NCBI GenBank assembly: GCA_024235935.1
Contig: JACKLL010000001.1
Location: 124,001-188,000, forward strand
Source: Rhodoferax sp.
GTDB taxonomy: Bacteria; Pseudomonadota; Gammaproteobacteria; Burkholderiales; Burkholderiaceae_C
DNA length: 64,000 nt
Direction: 5' to 3'
Shown: in pieces, positions 17,189 to 26,091 of the stretch
Numbering within the stretch: the first letter of the stretch is position 1
How the letters are laid out: every line of letters begins with the position of its first letter
Notes under the pieces: model-generated
Told to the model about the DNA's origin: nothing
What the model saw: the letters and a program-made list of their open reading frames with translations, nothing else
Databases searched by the model: none
Made by a program: the position numbers and the translations under genes

Positions 17189-19264
17189 ATGTTTCCCGCC
17201 CTGCAACCGATCATTGCCGCCGGCTCCGCGAAGGCGCGCCTGGCCTGGGCTGCGCTGCGCCGCCACCCTTGGCGCGCAGCGCTGGTGCCACCGGCCCTGC
17301 TGGTGCTATATGTGCTGGTGCTGATTCCGTTCACCCCCGGCATCGGTGATCTGCGCAAGGCCAAGGTCGGCCAGCCTTCGCTGCTGCTGGCCAGCGACGG
17401 CAGCGAACTGGCGCAATACAGGCAACTGAACCGGGAGTGGGTGCCGCTGGACCAGATCGCATCCAACGCGGTCAATGCGCTGATCGCGATCGAGGACCGG
17501 CGCTTCTTCCAGCACCACGGCATCGATTTTCGGCGCACGGCGGGGGCCTTGCTCGCTACCGTGCAGGGCAATATGCAGGGCGGCTCGACCATCACGCAGC
17601 AACTGGCGCGCAACCTGTTTCCGGACGAGATCGGCCGCGCCGCCAGCATCACGCGCAAGCTCAAGGAAGCCATCACCGCGCTGAAGATCGAAGCGGTGTA
17701 CTCCAAGACCGAGATCCTGGAGACCTACCTCAATACCGTGCCCTTTCTGTACAACGCCTTCGGCATCGAGATGGCGGCACGCACCTACTTCGACAAGTCG
17801 GCAGTCGACCTGGATGTACTGGAGAGCGCCACGCTGATCGGCATGCTCAAGGGCACGAGCTACTACAACCCGGTGCTCAACCCCGAACGTGCGCGCGAAC
17901 GCCGCAACCTCGTGCTGGCACAGATGGCCCGCGACGGCACGCTGGACCCGGCCCGGCTGGAGTCCTTGTCGCGCAAACCCTTGGGACTGGATTTCGAGCG
18001 CCAGGTCACGGCGCCGGGGCCGGCCGCCCATGTGGCGCAGCAGGTGCGCAAATGGCTGGTCGCCTGGGCCGACGACAAGGGCTACAACATCCATGTCGAC
18101 GGCCTGCGCATCGTCACCACCATCGACGCCGGCATGCAGAAGGCCGCCAACGCGGCGGTGGCCCGCCAGCTGGCTCAGCTGCAGCGCCTGGCCGACAGCC
18201 GCATCAAGCGGGGCCAGGAATCGCCGCCGCTGCAAGCCGGCTTCCTGGCACTGGACCCGCGCAGCGGCGCGGTGCGGGCGTGGGTGGGCAGCCGAGACTT
18301 CGGCACCGAGCAGTTCGACCACGTCAGCCAGGCGCGGCGCCAGCCGGGCTCGACCTTCAAGCCCTTCGTCTATGGGGCAGCATTCATGCAGGGATTTACG
18401 CCGCAGGACACGCTGCTCGACCAGATCCCCGAGATCCGCATTCCAGGCAGCAAGGATGTCTGGTCGCCACGCGACGAGGCGGAGCCCAGCGGGCGTGCCA
18501 TGAGCCTGCGTGACGGCCTGGCCTATTCGAAGAACACCATCACCGCGCAGCTGATGGACAAGGTTGGCCCGCGCAAGGTTGCGCAACTGGCGCAGGCCCT
18601 GGGCGTGCGCCAGAGCAAGCTGGAACAGGTGCCGTCGCTGGCGCTGGGCACCAGCCCGGTCAGCCTGCAGGAGATGGTGACCGCCTACGCCAGCATTGCC
18701 AATGGCGGCAACTACTTCACCCCCATGCTGGTGCAGCGGGTCGAAGACCGCAACGGCAAGCTGCTGGAGCAGTTCACACCGCCCGCGCGGCCCGAACGGG
18801 CCATGCCCTACAAAGACACGCTGACGCTGGTCAACGCCATGCGCGGCGTGATCGACTATGGCACCGGCAGTGCGATCCGTTCGCGCTATGGGCTGCGCAT
18901 CGACGTGGCCGGCAAGACCGGCACCACGCAGGAGAACACCGACGGCTGGTTCATCATGATGCATCCGCAGCTGGTGGCCGGCAGCCGCGTCGGCTTCAAC
19001 GACAACAGCGTCACCATGGGCAGCTGGGGCCAGGGTGCACGCAGCGCGCTGCCGATGGTGGGCGATGTGTTCCAGCAGGCGGTGCGCAACAAGTGGATCG
19101 ACGCCAAGGTGGAATTCGATATTCCGCGCCCCCGACCGCGCGCCCCGTCTGTGCCGCAGGAGTCGCCGGAGTCCGACAACCCCTTGCTGGAATTCGCCCG
19201 AAAGGCATTGATCGACCTGGCACAGGACGTGCTCGATCGCATCGAACGCGACATGCGCCAGTAG
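17189..19264 (+). CDS. Bifunctional class A penicillin-binding protein (glycosyltransferase/transpeptidase)
   Basis: 691 residues from the ATG at 17189. One N-terminal membrane anchor (PPALLVLYVLVLIPF) is followed by a GT51 glycosyltransferase with the catalytic Glu at about residue 102 in EDRRFFQHHG and the second motif GGSTITQQLARNLF. The transpeptidase domain has the active Ser at about 388 in PGSTFKPF, the SKN motif in LAYSKNTITAQ, and KTGTT at about 576. It polymerises and crosslinks peptidoglycan on the periplasmic face. It is shorter than typical PBP1a and has a Pro/Arg-rich tail before a final amphipathic helix. Confidence 0.9.
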   Translation: MFPALQPIIAAGSAKARLAWAALRRHPWRAALVPPALLVLYVLVLIPFTPGIGDLRKAKVGQPSLLLASDGSELAQYRQLNREWVPLDQIASNAVNALIAIEDRRFFQHHGIDFRRTAGALLATVQGNMQGGSTITQQLARNLFPDEIGRAASITRKLKEAITALKIEAVYSKTEILETYLNTVPFLYNAFGIEMAARTYFDKSAVDLDVLESATLIGMLKGTSYYNPVLNPERARERRNLVLAQMARDGTLDPARLESLSRKPLGLDFERQVTAPGPAAHVAQQVRKWLVAWADDKGYNIHVDGLRIVTTIDAGMQKAANAAVARQLAQLQRLADSRIKRGQESPPLQAGFLALDPRSGAVRAWVGSRDFGTEQFDHVSQARRQPGSTFKPFVYGAAFMQGFTPQDTLLDQIPEIRIPGSKDVWSPRDEAEPSGRAMSLRDGLAYSKNTITAQLMDKVGPRKVAQLAQALGVRQSKLEQVPSLALGTSPVSLQEMVTAYASIANGGNYFTPMLVQRVEDRNGKLLEQFTPPARPERAMPYKDTLTLVNAMRGVIDYGTGSAIRSRYGLRIDVAGKTGTTQENTDGWFIMMHPQLVAGSRVGFNDNSVTMGSWGQGARSALPMVGDVFQQAVRNKWIDAKVEFDIPRPRPRAPSVPQESPESDNPLLEFARKALIDLAQDVLDRIERDMRQ

Positions 19265-19316
19265 GCGCGCGCCGCCGCTCGGCCTCGTGCAGGCCGCCGC
19301 GCAGGCATACGGCGAA

Positions 19317-19592
19317 TCACCGACAGGCCATGCGTCCGCGCACCGCCGTGCATTCGTGGCCATCGGGGCGGATGAACACCCCTCCACCGGCCCGGTCGTA
19401 GCGCACGCCGAACTCGTCCCAGCAACCGCCGGGGTCGCAGCTGACGATCAGCATCGTCGGACCGACGGTGGGCGCCGACGACGCTGCGGCGGGTACGGGC
19501 GGCTGCTGTGCAACTGCCGCGCCGACCCACGCTGCGAGCAGCACGGCCGACACGCGCAGCGCACCCATCCACGAACGGTGTCGATGTGCCAT
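19317..19592 (-). CDS. Small secreted protein of unknown function
   Basis: 91 residues with a signal peptide (RVSAVLLAAWVGAAVAQQ). The mature 60 residues contain four Cys (SCDPGGCWDEFG, HECTAVRGRMAC), probably forming two disulphides, and a DRAGGGVFIRPDG turn. I do not recognise the family. It lies convergent with the penicillin-binding-protein gene and upstream of the MFS gene on the same strand. Confidence 0.55.
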   Translation of the reverse strand: MAHRHRSWMGALRVSAVLLAAWVGAAVAQQPPVPAAASSAPTVGPTMLIVSCDPGGCWDEFGVRYDRAGGGVFIRPDGHECTAVRGRMACR

Positions 19593-19709
19593 ACCACTGC
19601 AGTTTAGCGATGCTGCGTCCGGCGGGCCCGGCCCCCCATCACACCGCCCTGCCGGCGCGCGCCGGACCGCCCTGCCCGTGGCCGCAACCGGCCCGCGTCG
19701 CGGCCACCG

Positions 19710-21104
19710 TCAGTGCGGCCCGCGCATGCCCTCGCCTTCCTGGGGATCGAGCCGCCAGAACGACAGCAGCGCGACCCAGCACAGCAGCCCCACCACGAAG
19801 AACGCCGGCGAGAAATCGCCGGCCTGAAGGTGGGTGCCGTCGCCGCCGTGCCACCACGACGCTGCCGTCACCAGCGCCGCCCCCAGTACGACCCCCAGGC
19901 TCAGCGAGACCTGCTGCACCATGGAGGAGAGCGCCGTCGCATGCCCCATCCGGTGCCGCGGAATCTCCGAGAAACCCAGCGTGCCCAGCGCGACCATGCA
20001 CATCGAATTGACGAGGCCTCCCAGCATCATGGTCAGGAACATCAGCAGGTGCGGTGTGGTCGGCCGGAACAGGCCGTAGCTCATGTAGAGCAGACCGCCC
20101 AGCACGGTCGCCGACAGCAGCAGATTGCGAAAACCGAAGCGCTGGATCACCGGCTTCATCACGGCGCGCGTCGCCAGCGCTCCGATAGCGGTGGCCACCG
20201 TCAGCGAACCGGAGACCAGTGGCGACAGGCCGAAGCCCAGCTGCAGCATCAGGGGCAGCAGAAACGGCGCCGCGCCGATGGCGATGCGCAGCGTGGTCGC
20301 ACCGACCACATTGGTGCGAAAGGTCCGAAAGCGCAGGATGGCCAGATCGATCAGCGGCGCATCGCTGGTACGGCTGCGCCAGCCATACAAGGCCAGTGCA
20401 CCGACACCGGCCAGTGCCGCCAGCCAGGACACCAGCGGCGACACCAGGTTCTTGCCCGCCGTCTCCATGGCGCCGAGCAAGGCGCTGAGCCCCAGGCCCA
20501 GCAGCACAAAACCCAGCACGTCGAAGGGCGGCGGGCGCGCATCTTCGCGCTGGTCTTCCACGAAGGCCATGGCCAGCATGACAGCGAGGATGCCGAACGG
20601 GATGTTGACCAGAAAGATCCAGCGCCAGGATGTCATCGTGACCACGGCGCCGCCGAACATCGGGCCCATCATGCGGCCGATCACCGGCGGCACCGTGAAC
20701 CACACCATCGCCGACACCATCTGCGCGGGCGCCACGGAGCGCAGCAGGATCAGCCGGCCGACCGGAACCATCATCGCTCCGCCAAGGCCTTGCAGGACCC
20801 GAAACAGCACCAGTTCCGGCAGCGAGGTGGCCGCCCCGCACAGCGCCGAGCCCAGCGAGAACAACACGATCGCCATGCAGAACACGCGCTTGGTTCCGAA
20901 GCGCTCGGCCAGCCAGGCACTGACCGGCAGAAACACCGCCAGGCTCAGCAAATACGAGGTGATGGCCAGGTTCAGGTGCAGCGCCGGAACCTGCAGGGAG
21001 TGGGCGATGTTCGGCAAGGCCGTCGCCAGCGCGGAACTGTCGAGATTCTGCAGAAAAAGCGGGCTGGCGACGATAACCGGAACCAGCCGTTCGCGATTGA
21101 CCAT
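19710..21104 (-). CDS. MFS transporter of the DHA2 (EmrB/QacA-like) family
   Basis: 464 residues with about 14 membrane segments, the number expected for DHA2 drug:proton antiporters. Conserved motif A appears as WLAERFGTKRVFCMAI (about residues 65-80), and motif C-like sequences PVIGRMMGPMFGGAVV follow in segment five. Family members export drugs or metabolites; the substrate cannot be inferred. It is followed on the same strand by the small secreted protein gene and starts 13 bases from the mechanosensitive-channel stop, so it probably belongs to one transcript with that gene. Confidence 0.85.
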   Translation of the reverse strand: MVNRERLVPVIVASPLFLQNLDSSALATALPNIAHSLQVPALHLNLAITSYLLSLAVFLPVSAWLAERFGTKRVFCMAIVLFSLGSALCGAATSLPELVLFRVLQGLGGAMMVPVGRLILLRSVAPAQMVSAMVWFTVPPVIGRMMGPMFGGAVVTMTSWRWIFLVNIPFGILAVMLAMAFVEDQREDARPPPFDVLGFVLLGLGLSALLGAMETAGKNLVSPLVSWLAALAGVGALALYGWRSRTSDAPLIDLAILRFRTFRTNVVGATTLRIAIGAAPFLLPLMLQLGFGLSPLVSGSLTVATAIGALATRAVMKPVIQRFGFRNLLLSATVLGGLLYMSYGLFRPTTPHLLMFLTMMLGGLVNSMCMVALGTLGFSEIPRHRMGHATALSSMVQQVSLSLGVVLGAALVTAASWWHGGDGTHLQAGDFSPAFFVVGLLCWVALLSFWRLDPQEGEGMRGPH

Positions 21105-21117
21105 GCGGAAACTCTTC

Positions 21118-23199
21118 TCAGTTTGCGGGTGCGGGCCTGCTGTCCGTCAGCATCTGCTGTGCGGCGGCGGCGACCGACGCATCGGCACCGCCCGCCACCT
21201 GCACCGTCGGAAACGCGAACTTGATGCCGTTGGCATCGAATGCGGTCTTGATGGCCGCATAGGCCTTGCGCCGGATCACGAACTGCTCGCCGGGGCGGGT
21301 CATCATCTTCATACGGATCTGGATGGCGAAATCGCCGAACTGCTCCACGCCCTGCATCTTCAGCGGCTCCAGGATGTTCGGCCCCATCTCGGGATCGGCT
21401 GCCAGGTCCTGGCCGATCTTCTTGATCAGCTTGCGCGCCGTCTCCAGGTTGCTGTCATAGGTGATACCCACCGAGAGCTTGTCGATGACCCAGTCGCGGC
21501 TCATGTTCTGTACCGCCCCCAGTTCGCCGAACGGCACGGTATAGACCGGACCCCGGTGGTGGCGCAGGCGCACCGAACGCAGGCTGAACGACTCCACCGT
21601 GCCCTTGTAGCTGCCGCTCTGGATGTATTCGCCGACCCGGAACGCGTCGTCGAACAGGAAGAATACGCCGCTGACAATGTCCTTGACCAGGGTCTGTGCG
21701 CCGAATCCGACGGCGATGCCCAGCACACCGGCACCGGCCACCATCGGTGCGATGTCGATGCCCAGCGCCGACATTGCCGTCAGCACCGCGATCAGTGCCA
21801 GCGTCACGAACGAGACATTGCGCAAGATCGGCAGCACCGTGCGCAGGCGCGTGGCCTGCCCTGCATGTGCCGTGTCTTCGACGCCGACGGCCTGTGCCTC
21901 GGCCAGCTTGCGCTCGAGCATGGCCTTGAACACGAACCAGACCAGGTCGGCGAACAGGCCGATGACGACCACGCTGAACAGGCCCCGCAGGATGCGGATC
22001 GTTGCCGATGGGTCTGCCATCAGCTTGCCCAGGTCGATGCCCCAGTTGCGCGCCAGGATCAGGCCGGCCAGCATGATCAGCACCAAGCGGATCGCCCGCA
22101 CCACGGCCGCACTCTGAACACTGGGCACGACAAGCTCGTCGGGCGGCGCCCCTGGCGTGCGCTGCAGGTGCCGTGCGATGGCGCTGATCAGCCGCATGGT
22201 GCCGACAACGCCAAGGGTCAGCGCGCCCAGCCAGAACACGCCATAGGCGCCCAGCATCCGCAGCAGCAACAGCACGACAAAGGCGACCGTCAGCAGCCAT
22301 CCCACCGACTTGTAGCGCTCGTCACGCACACCAGGGCGGCGCCACACCATCTCCATGATCAGCGCCAGCTGCCCCAGAGATAACACATATGCCACCAGCC
22401 GCCAGACGCCCGGCTCCACCCCCTGCGCGATCAGCCATTCGATGAACGCATACAGGAATGCGAACCAGGTCACGTTGACCACCAGGCGCCGGTGCCAGAA
22501 CCAGGCCTCGGGCGTGTCCATCGGCAACATCCGGAATTTCTCGGCGCCGGGTGCGAACAGCAGCCGTCCGAACACCAGCGACAGGCGCACCATCACGATG
22601 GCGACCAGCAGGCGCAGCAGCGCATCGCGCAGCGCCGGTGGCCAGTCGAAAGCCAGGAAGGCACCGATCGTCCCCAGCGCAAACGCCGCCACCCAGCTCG
22701 CGCCAAAACCGAAGCGGGCAAAGGCTGCCCGCATGCGTTCGCCCGGCGTGTCCATGCGCGAGGCGATGATCCAGCGGCGCACACCGCCCGACACCAGCCA
22801 GAACAGCCGCTCCAGTCCGAAGCCGAGCGCAGCAAACGCGGCCAGCAGCAGAAAGAAATGGTCAATACCATGGGATGCCATCTCGCCATGGACCTTGGCC
22901 GCGGCGTCGGCCAGGGCGCCGCGCACGTGGGGCGCCGCTGCGGCGATGGCCGCCAGATGTGCGCGGATGCCGTCGATCTGACCGGCCATCATCGCGTCGC
23001 CGTTGGGTGGCTGCGTGGTTGGCGCTGGCGCAGCACTGCCAACGCGTTGCTGTTCGAGCCAGCCCTGCACCTGCGGATCGGCCAAAAGCTGCAGCAACGC
23101 GTGCACCTTCTCGGGTGCCGGCTCTGTGGTCGCTGCCGGGGCCAGGATCGGGACAAGCAACATGCCGACAATCAACGCAAGCAACCGCAGAAAACGCAT
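21118..23199 (-). CDS. Large mechanosensitive ion channel (MscS/MscK type)
   Basis: 693 residues from the ATG at 23199, which starts a signal peptide (RFLRLLALIVGMLLVPILAPAA). A periplasmic helical region is followed by about ten to eleven membrane segments. The last segment leads into the MscS core: GAGVLGIAVGFGAQTLVKDIVSGVFFLFDDAFRVGEYIQ (about residues 480-520), the pore-lining helix and beta domain. The alpha/beta C-terminal domain ends at the stop. Such channels open on hypo-osmotic stress. The N-terminal extension makes it an MscM/YjeP-like large subtype. Confidence 0.88.
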   Translation of the reverse strand: MRFLRLLALIVGMLLVPILAPAATTEPAPEKVHALLQLLADPQVQGWLEQQRVGSAAPAPTTQPPNGDAMMAGQIDGIRAHLAAIAAAAPHVRGALADAAAKVHGEMASHGIDHFFLLLAAFAALGFGLERLFWLVSGGVRRWIIASRMDTPGERMRAAFARFGFGASWVAAFALGTIGAFLAFDWPPALRDALLRLLVAIVMVRLSLVFGRLLFAPGAEKFRMLPMDTPEAWFWHRRLVVNVTWFAFLYAFIEWLIAQGVEPGVWRLVAYVLSLGQLALIMEMVWRRPGVRDERYKSVGWLLTVAFVVLLLLRMLGAYGVFWLGALTLGVVGTMRLISAIARHLQRTPGAPPDELVVPSVQSAAVVRAIRLVLIMLAGLILARNWGIDLGKLMADPSATIRILRGLFSVVVIGLFADLVWFVFKAMLERKLAEAQAVGVEDTAHAGQATRLRTVLPILRNVSFVTLALIAVLTAMSALGIDIAPMVAGAGVLGIAVGFGAQTLVKDIVSGVFFLFDDAFRVGEYIQSGSYKGTVESFSLRSVRLRHHRGPVYTVPFGELGAVQNMSRDWVIDKLSVGITYDSNLETARKLIKKIGQDLAADPEMGPNILEPLKMQGVEQFGDFAIQIRMKMMTRPGEQFVIRRKAYAAIKTAFDANGIKFAFPTVQVAGGADASVAAAAQQMLTDSRPAPAN

Positions 23200-23331
23200 A
23201 TCGGGTTCCGAACAAATGGAAGGCGGGAGCGCCAAATTCATTCTAGGGGGCATTGCGCCCCTTCGCTGCGGCGGCGCGCGCTGCTGCACCTCGGCACAGG
23301 GGCTGCGCGCGCGGGCCTGCGCGGCGCAGGC

Positions 23332-24390
23332 TCAGGGCATGTTCTCGCGCAGCACGACGGTCGACCGCACCGCTTCGACACCGGCCATCAGCGGGCGCTG
23401 GTCGCGCAGGTTGGTGAAGATGCGCACGCAGCTCATCATGGCCGACTGCGGACTCTGGGTGATGACGGCGTCCATGGTTCCGTCGATCAGCAAGGCGCGG
23501 GTGTCCGGCGTCAGGCCGTGACCGACGAACACCACCTTGTGTTCGCGCCCCGCCTCCTTCAGCGCACGTGCCACGCCATCCGACGCACCGCCGATGTTGT
23601 AGATGCCCACCAGGTCGGGATGCTGCTTGAGCAGTGCGCGCGTCTGCTGGTAGTTCTTGTTGGCGTCATCCTGACCTTCGCGCAGGCCGACCACCTGCAT
23701 CGCCGGGAACATCTCCTCGAAGATGTGCAGGAAGGCGACCTCACGCTCTTCATGCGCCCGGTAGCTCAGCGAGCCGGCGATCATCGCCACCTTGCCCGCG
23801 CGCGGGCCGATGAAGCGCCCCAGCAGATAGCCGGCCGTGCGGCCGGCCGCACGGTTGTCCAGCCCGACATAGGCCGCGCGGTTGCAGGCCGACAGGTCGG
23901 AGATCAGCGTGATCGTCGGCACTCCGCGTGCAGCCAGGGTGTTGACCGCCTCGCGCACCGCCGGATGCTCCAGCGCCATGAACGCAATGCCATCGGCACG
24001 CTTGCCATGCTGCAGCAGGCTCTCGGCCAGGGCCTTCGGATTGAAGCCCTCGATGAACTCGCAGCGGCACTTCACGTTGAATGGCGACAGATGGTCCTGC
24101 GAGTAGCTGATGGTGTCACCCAGCATGCGGATGAAGCGATTGGTGCCGGCGGGCAACAGGAATCGGAGCTTGAGCGCCGGCGGCTGCACGGCCGCATACA
24201 GGTCTTCCTCGGGCAGATAGCCAATGCGCGCAGCGACCTTCAGCACCTGCTGCACCGTGATCTCGCGCACGCCGGGACGGCGGTTCAGCACCCGGTCCAC
24301 GGTCGCGGTGGACACGCCGGCCTCGCGCGCGATGTCGACGACACGGGCCCGTGCTGGCGAACGCTGGCCGGGACTGCCCCGAGGATTCAT
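23332..24390 (-). CDS. LacI-family transcriptional regulator of the TRAP/RuBisCO-like cluster
   Basis: 352 residues from the ATG at 24390, chosen for the GGAG site; an upstream in-frame ATG at 24417 exists. The N-terminal LacI helix-turn-helix is VVDIAREAGVSTATVDRVLNRRPGVRE with the hinge helix after it. The rest is a periplasmic-binding-protein-like sugar-sensing domain (GLDNRAAGRTAGYLLGRFIGPRAGKVAMIAG). It is divergent from the dctP gene and should repress the cluster until a sugar-acid inducer binds. Candidate operators lie in the shared 133-bp gap. Confidence 0.85.
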   Translation of the reverse strand: MNPRGSPGQRSPARARVVDIAREAGVSTATVDRVLNRRPGVREITVQQVLKVAARIGYLPEEDLYAAVQPPALKLRFLLPAGTNRFIRMLGDTISYSQDHLSPFNVKCRCEFIEGFNPKALAESLLQHGKRADGIAFMALEHPAVREAVNTLAARGVPTITLISDLSACNRAAYVGLDNRAAGRTAGYLLGRFIGPRAGKVAMIAGSLSYRAHEEREVAFLHIFEEMFPAMQVVGLREGQDDANKNYQQTRALLKQHPDLVGIYNIGGASDGVARALKEAGREHKVVFVGHGLTPDTRALLIDGTMDAVITQSPQSAMMSCVRIFTNLRDQRPLMAGVEAVRSTVVLRENMP

Positions 24391-24417
24391 TGTCTCCAAC
24401 TTGTCAAAATCCATCAA

Positions 24418-24438
24418 AAACCATCATACGCCTGGTTT
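24418..24438. promoter_or_regulatory. Candidate LacI-type operator (inverted repeat AAACCA-N9-TGGTTT)
   Basis: Perfect 6-bp arms at 24418-24423 and 24433-24438 separated by nine bases, in the gap between the divergent LacI and dctP genes. The arm length and location fit a regulator operator, but the spacer is wider than usual for LacI sites. Weaker than the second dyad nearer dctP. Confidence 0.3.
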
Positions 24439-24483
24439 GACCGTTCTACCATCTAGTCCTATCGTTCACCCGTGATCACCGAA

Positions 24484-24503
24484 TGATGCCTCAATTTGCA
24501 TCA
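24484..24503. promoter_or_regulatory. Candidate LacI-type operator (20-bp dyad TGATGC-N8-GCATCA)
   Basis: Perfect 6-bp arms TGATGC (24484-24489) and GCATCA (24498-24503) form a 20-bp dyad, a typical length for LacI-family operators. It ends 20 bases before the dctP ATG, where bound repressor would block transcription. The regulator gene is divergent and adjacent. Confidence 0.45.
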
Positions 24504-24523
24504 CATCCACAACAGGAGACAAC

Positions 24524-25537
24524 ATGCCGAAATCTGCCGCCAAACGTACCCTGATCAGATTCGCCGCGACCGCCGCGCTCGGTCTGGCCCTGCCCGCCAT
24601 GGGCTGGGCCCAGAAGACCATCGAGTTCCGCTACGGCCATATGAACCCGCCCACCAGCGCGGCCGGCATGCAGGCGCAGTGGCTGGCCGACGCGATCGCG
24701 AAGAACAGCAACAACCAGATCAAGGTAACGGTCTACCCGTCGTCGCAACTGGGCAAGCTGCAGGAACTGGCCGAAGCCGTGTCCACCGGCACCATTGCGC
24801 TGTCGCACAACACCGCTGCCGGCATCGGCTCCCTGTATCCGCCGTTCGCCGCGCTCGATACCCCCTACCTGTACCGCGACGTCGACCATCTGATGAAGGT
24901 CGTCGACGTGAACTCGCCGGTAATGAAGAAGCTCAACGACGGCCTGATCGCCGCCGCCGGCGTGCGCGTGCTGTATGCGTACTACTTCGGCACCCGCCAG
25001 CTGACCACCAACAAGGCGGTCTACCAGCCCTCCGACCTCGCCGGCCAGAAAATCCGCGCGATTCCGTTCCCGATCTACATGACGGCCGTGCAGGGCATGG
25101 GTGCCACGCCAGTGCCGGTCGACTGGTCCGAAGTGCCCACGGCGCTGGCCACCGGTGTCGTGAACGGCCAGGAGAACCCTTCCAACGTGGTGCTGTCGAG
25201 CAAGCTCTACGAATCGCAGTCGCACATGATGCTGACCGGCCACATCATGAACGCCCAGGTCATCGTCATCAATGAAAAGGTCTGGCAAGGTCTGAACCCG
25301 GCACAGCGTGATGCGGTGTCCAAGGCGGCAGCCGAGGTGCGCGCCCGAGCCACGACGATGGTGCAGCAGCAGGAGTCGGAAGAGGTTGCCAAGCTGCGCG
25401 AGCTCAAGATGAAGGTCATCGGCCCGGCCGACGGCCTGAAGGTCGACGCGTTCCGCGCCTCGGTCAACAAGCTGGTGCAGGAGAAGTTCGCTAGCCAGTA
25501 CGGCGAGCTGTACAAAGAAATCGCCGCCGTCAAGTAA
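24524..25537 (+). CDS. dctP: TRAP transporter solute-binding protein (DctP)
   Basis: 337 residues with AGGAGA at a proper distance before the ATG. A signal peptide (RFAATAALGLALPAMGWAQ) is followed by the DctP fold: TIEFRYGHMNPPTSAAGMQAQWLADAIAKNS, the LGKLQELAEAVSTGTIALS stretch, and the carboxylate-binding segment with Arg (QKIRAIPFPIYM), then NGQENPSNVV. DctP proteins bind organic-acid ligands, often sugar acids. The gene starts a dctPQM-VOC-RuBisCO-like-kinase run on one strand and probably decides which acid enters this pathway. Confidence 0.9.
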   Translation: MPKSAAKRTLIRFAATAALGLALPAMGWAQKTIEFRYGHMNPPTSAAGMQAQWLADAIAKNSNNQIKVTVYPSSQLGKLQELAEAVSTGTIALSHNTAAGIGSLYPPFAALDTPYLYRDVDHLMKVVDVNSPVMKKLNDGLIAAAGVRVLYAYYFGTRQLTTNKAVYQPSDLAGQKIRAIPFPIYMTAVQGMGATPVPVDWSEVPTALATGVVNGQENPSNVVLSSKLYESQSHMMLTGHIMNAQVIVINEKVWQGLNPAQRDAVSKAAAEVRARATTMVQQQESEEVAKLRELKMKVIGPADGLKVDAFRASVNKLVQEKFASQYGELYKEIAAVK

Positions 25538-25560
25538 ACCCGAACCCGCACGACCATCCC

Positions 25561-26091
25561 ATGAATGTGAGTCCAGGCGCCGACAGCGGCGCGGTCGGGC
25601 GCTGGCTGGCCCGGGTCTGTACCTGGGCCGAAGGCCTGGCGATCCTGATGCTGCTGGTCATGACCGCGCTGATCATCCTGCAGGTCGGCGGGCGCAACCT
25701 GCTGAACCTGGGCTGGCCCTGGGCCGAGGAACTGGCGCGGTACGCCGGGCTGGGCCTGGTCTACCTGACCGCGCCCTTGCTGCTGCTGCGCGACAAGCAT
25801 ATCCAGGTGGACATCGTGTCGGCCCGCATCCCGGGCCTCGCCGGCCGCTGGCTGCGCGTGGTCAACGAGGCCCTGGTGCTGGCCTTCTGTTGCCTGTTTC
25901 TGTGGGGTGGCTGGGCCTTCCTCAAGAAGGCCGGCCAGTTTTCGACACCGGCGCTGGGTATTCCCAACACGGTGTACTACCTGCCGGCCCTGCTGGGCAT
26001 GCTGCTGCTGGCCGTGGTCTCGCTGTACCGGCTGCTGCGGCTCTCGGCCGCGCTCCGTTCCGCGACGCAGGCCGATGGAGCCACGCCATGA
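25561..26091 (+). CDS. dctQ: TRAP transporter small permease (DctQ)
   Basis: 176 residues with four membrane segments (LAILMLLVMTALIILQVGGRNLL, YAGLGLVYLTAPLLLLRDKHIQVDI, VNEALVLAFCCLFLWGGWAFLK, YYLPALLGMLLLAVVSLY). The RDKHIQVDIVSARIP loop is the DctQ signature. It starts 23 bases after dctP and its stop overlaps the dctM start, so the three are one transcript. With DctM it forms the sodium- or proton-coupled carrier. Confidence 0.87.
   Translation: MNVSPGADSGAVGRWLARVCTWAEGLAILMLLVMTALIILQVGGRNLLNLGWPWAEELARYAGLGLVYLTAPLLLLRDKHIQVDIVSARIPGLAGRWLRVVNEALVLAFCCLFLWGGWAFLKKAGQFSTPALGIPNTVYYLPALLGMLLLAVVSLYRLLRLSAALRSATQADGATP

Noticed and set aside
17306..19387. 693-residue minus-strand open frame
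   Set aside because: Antisense to the penicillin-binding protein; long open frames on the opposite strand are expected at this GC content.
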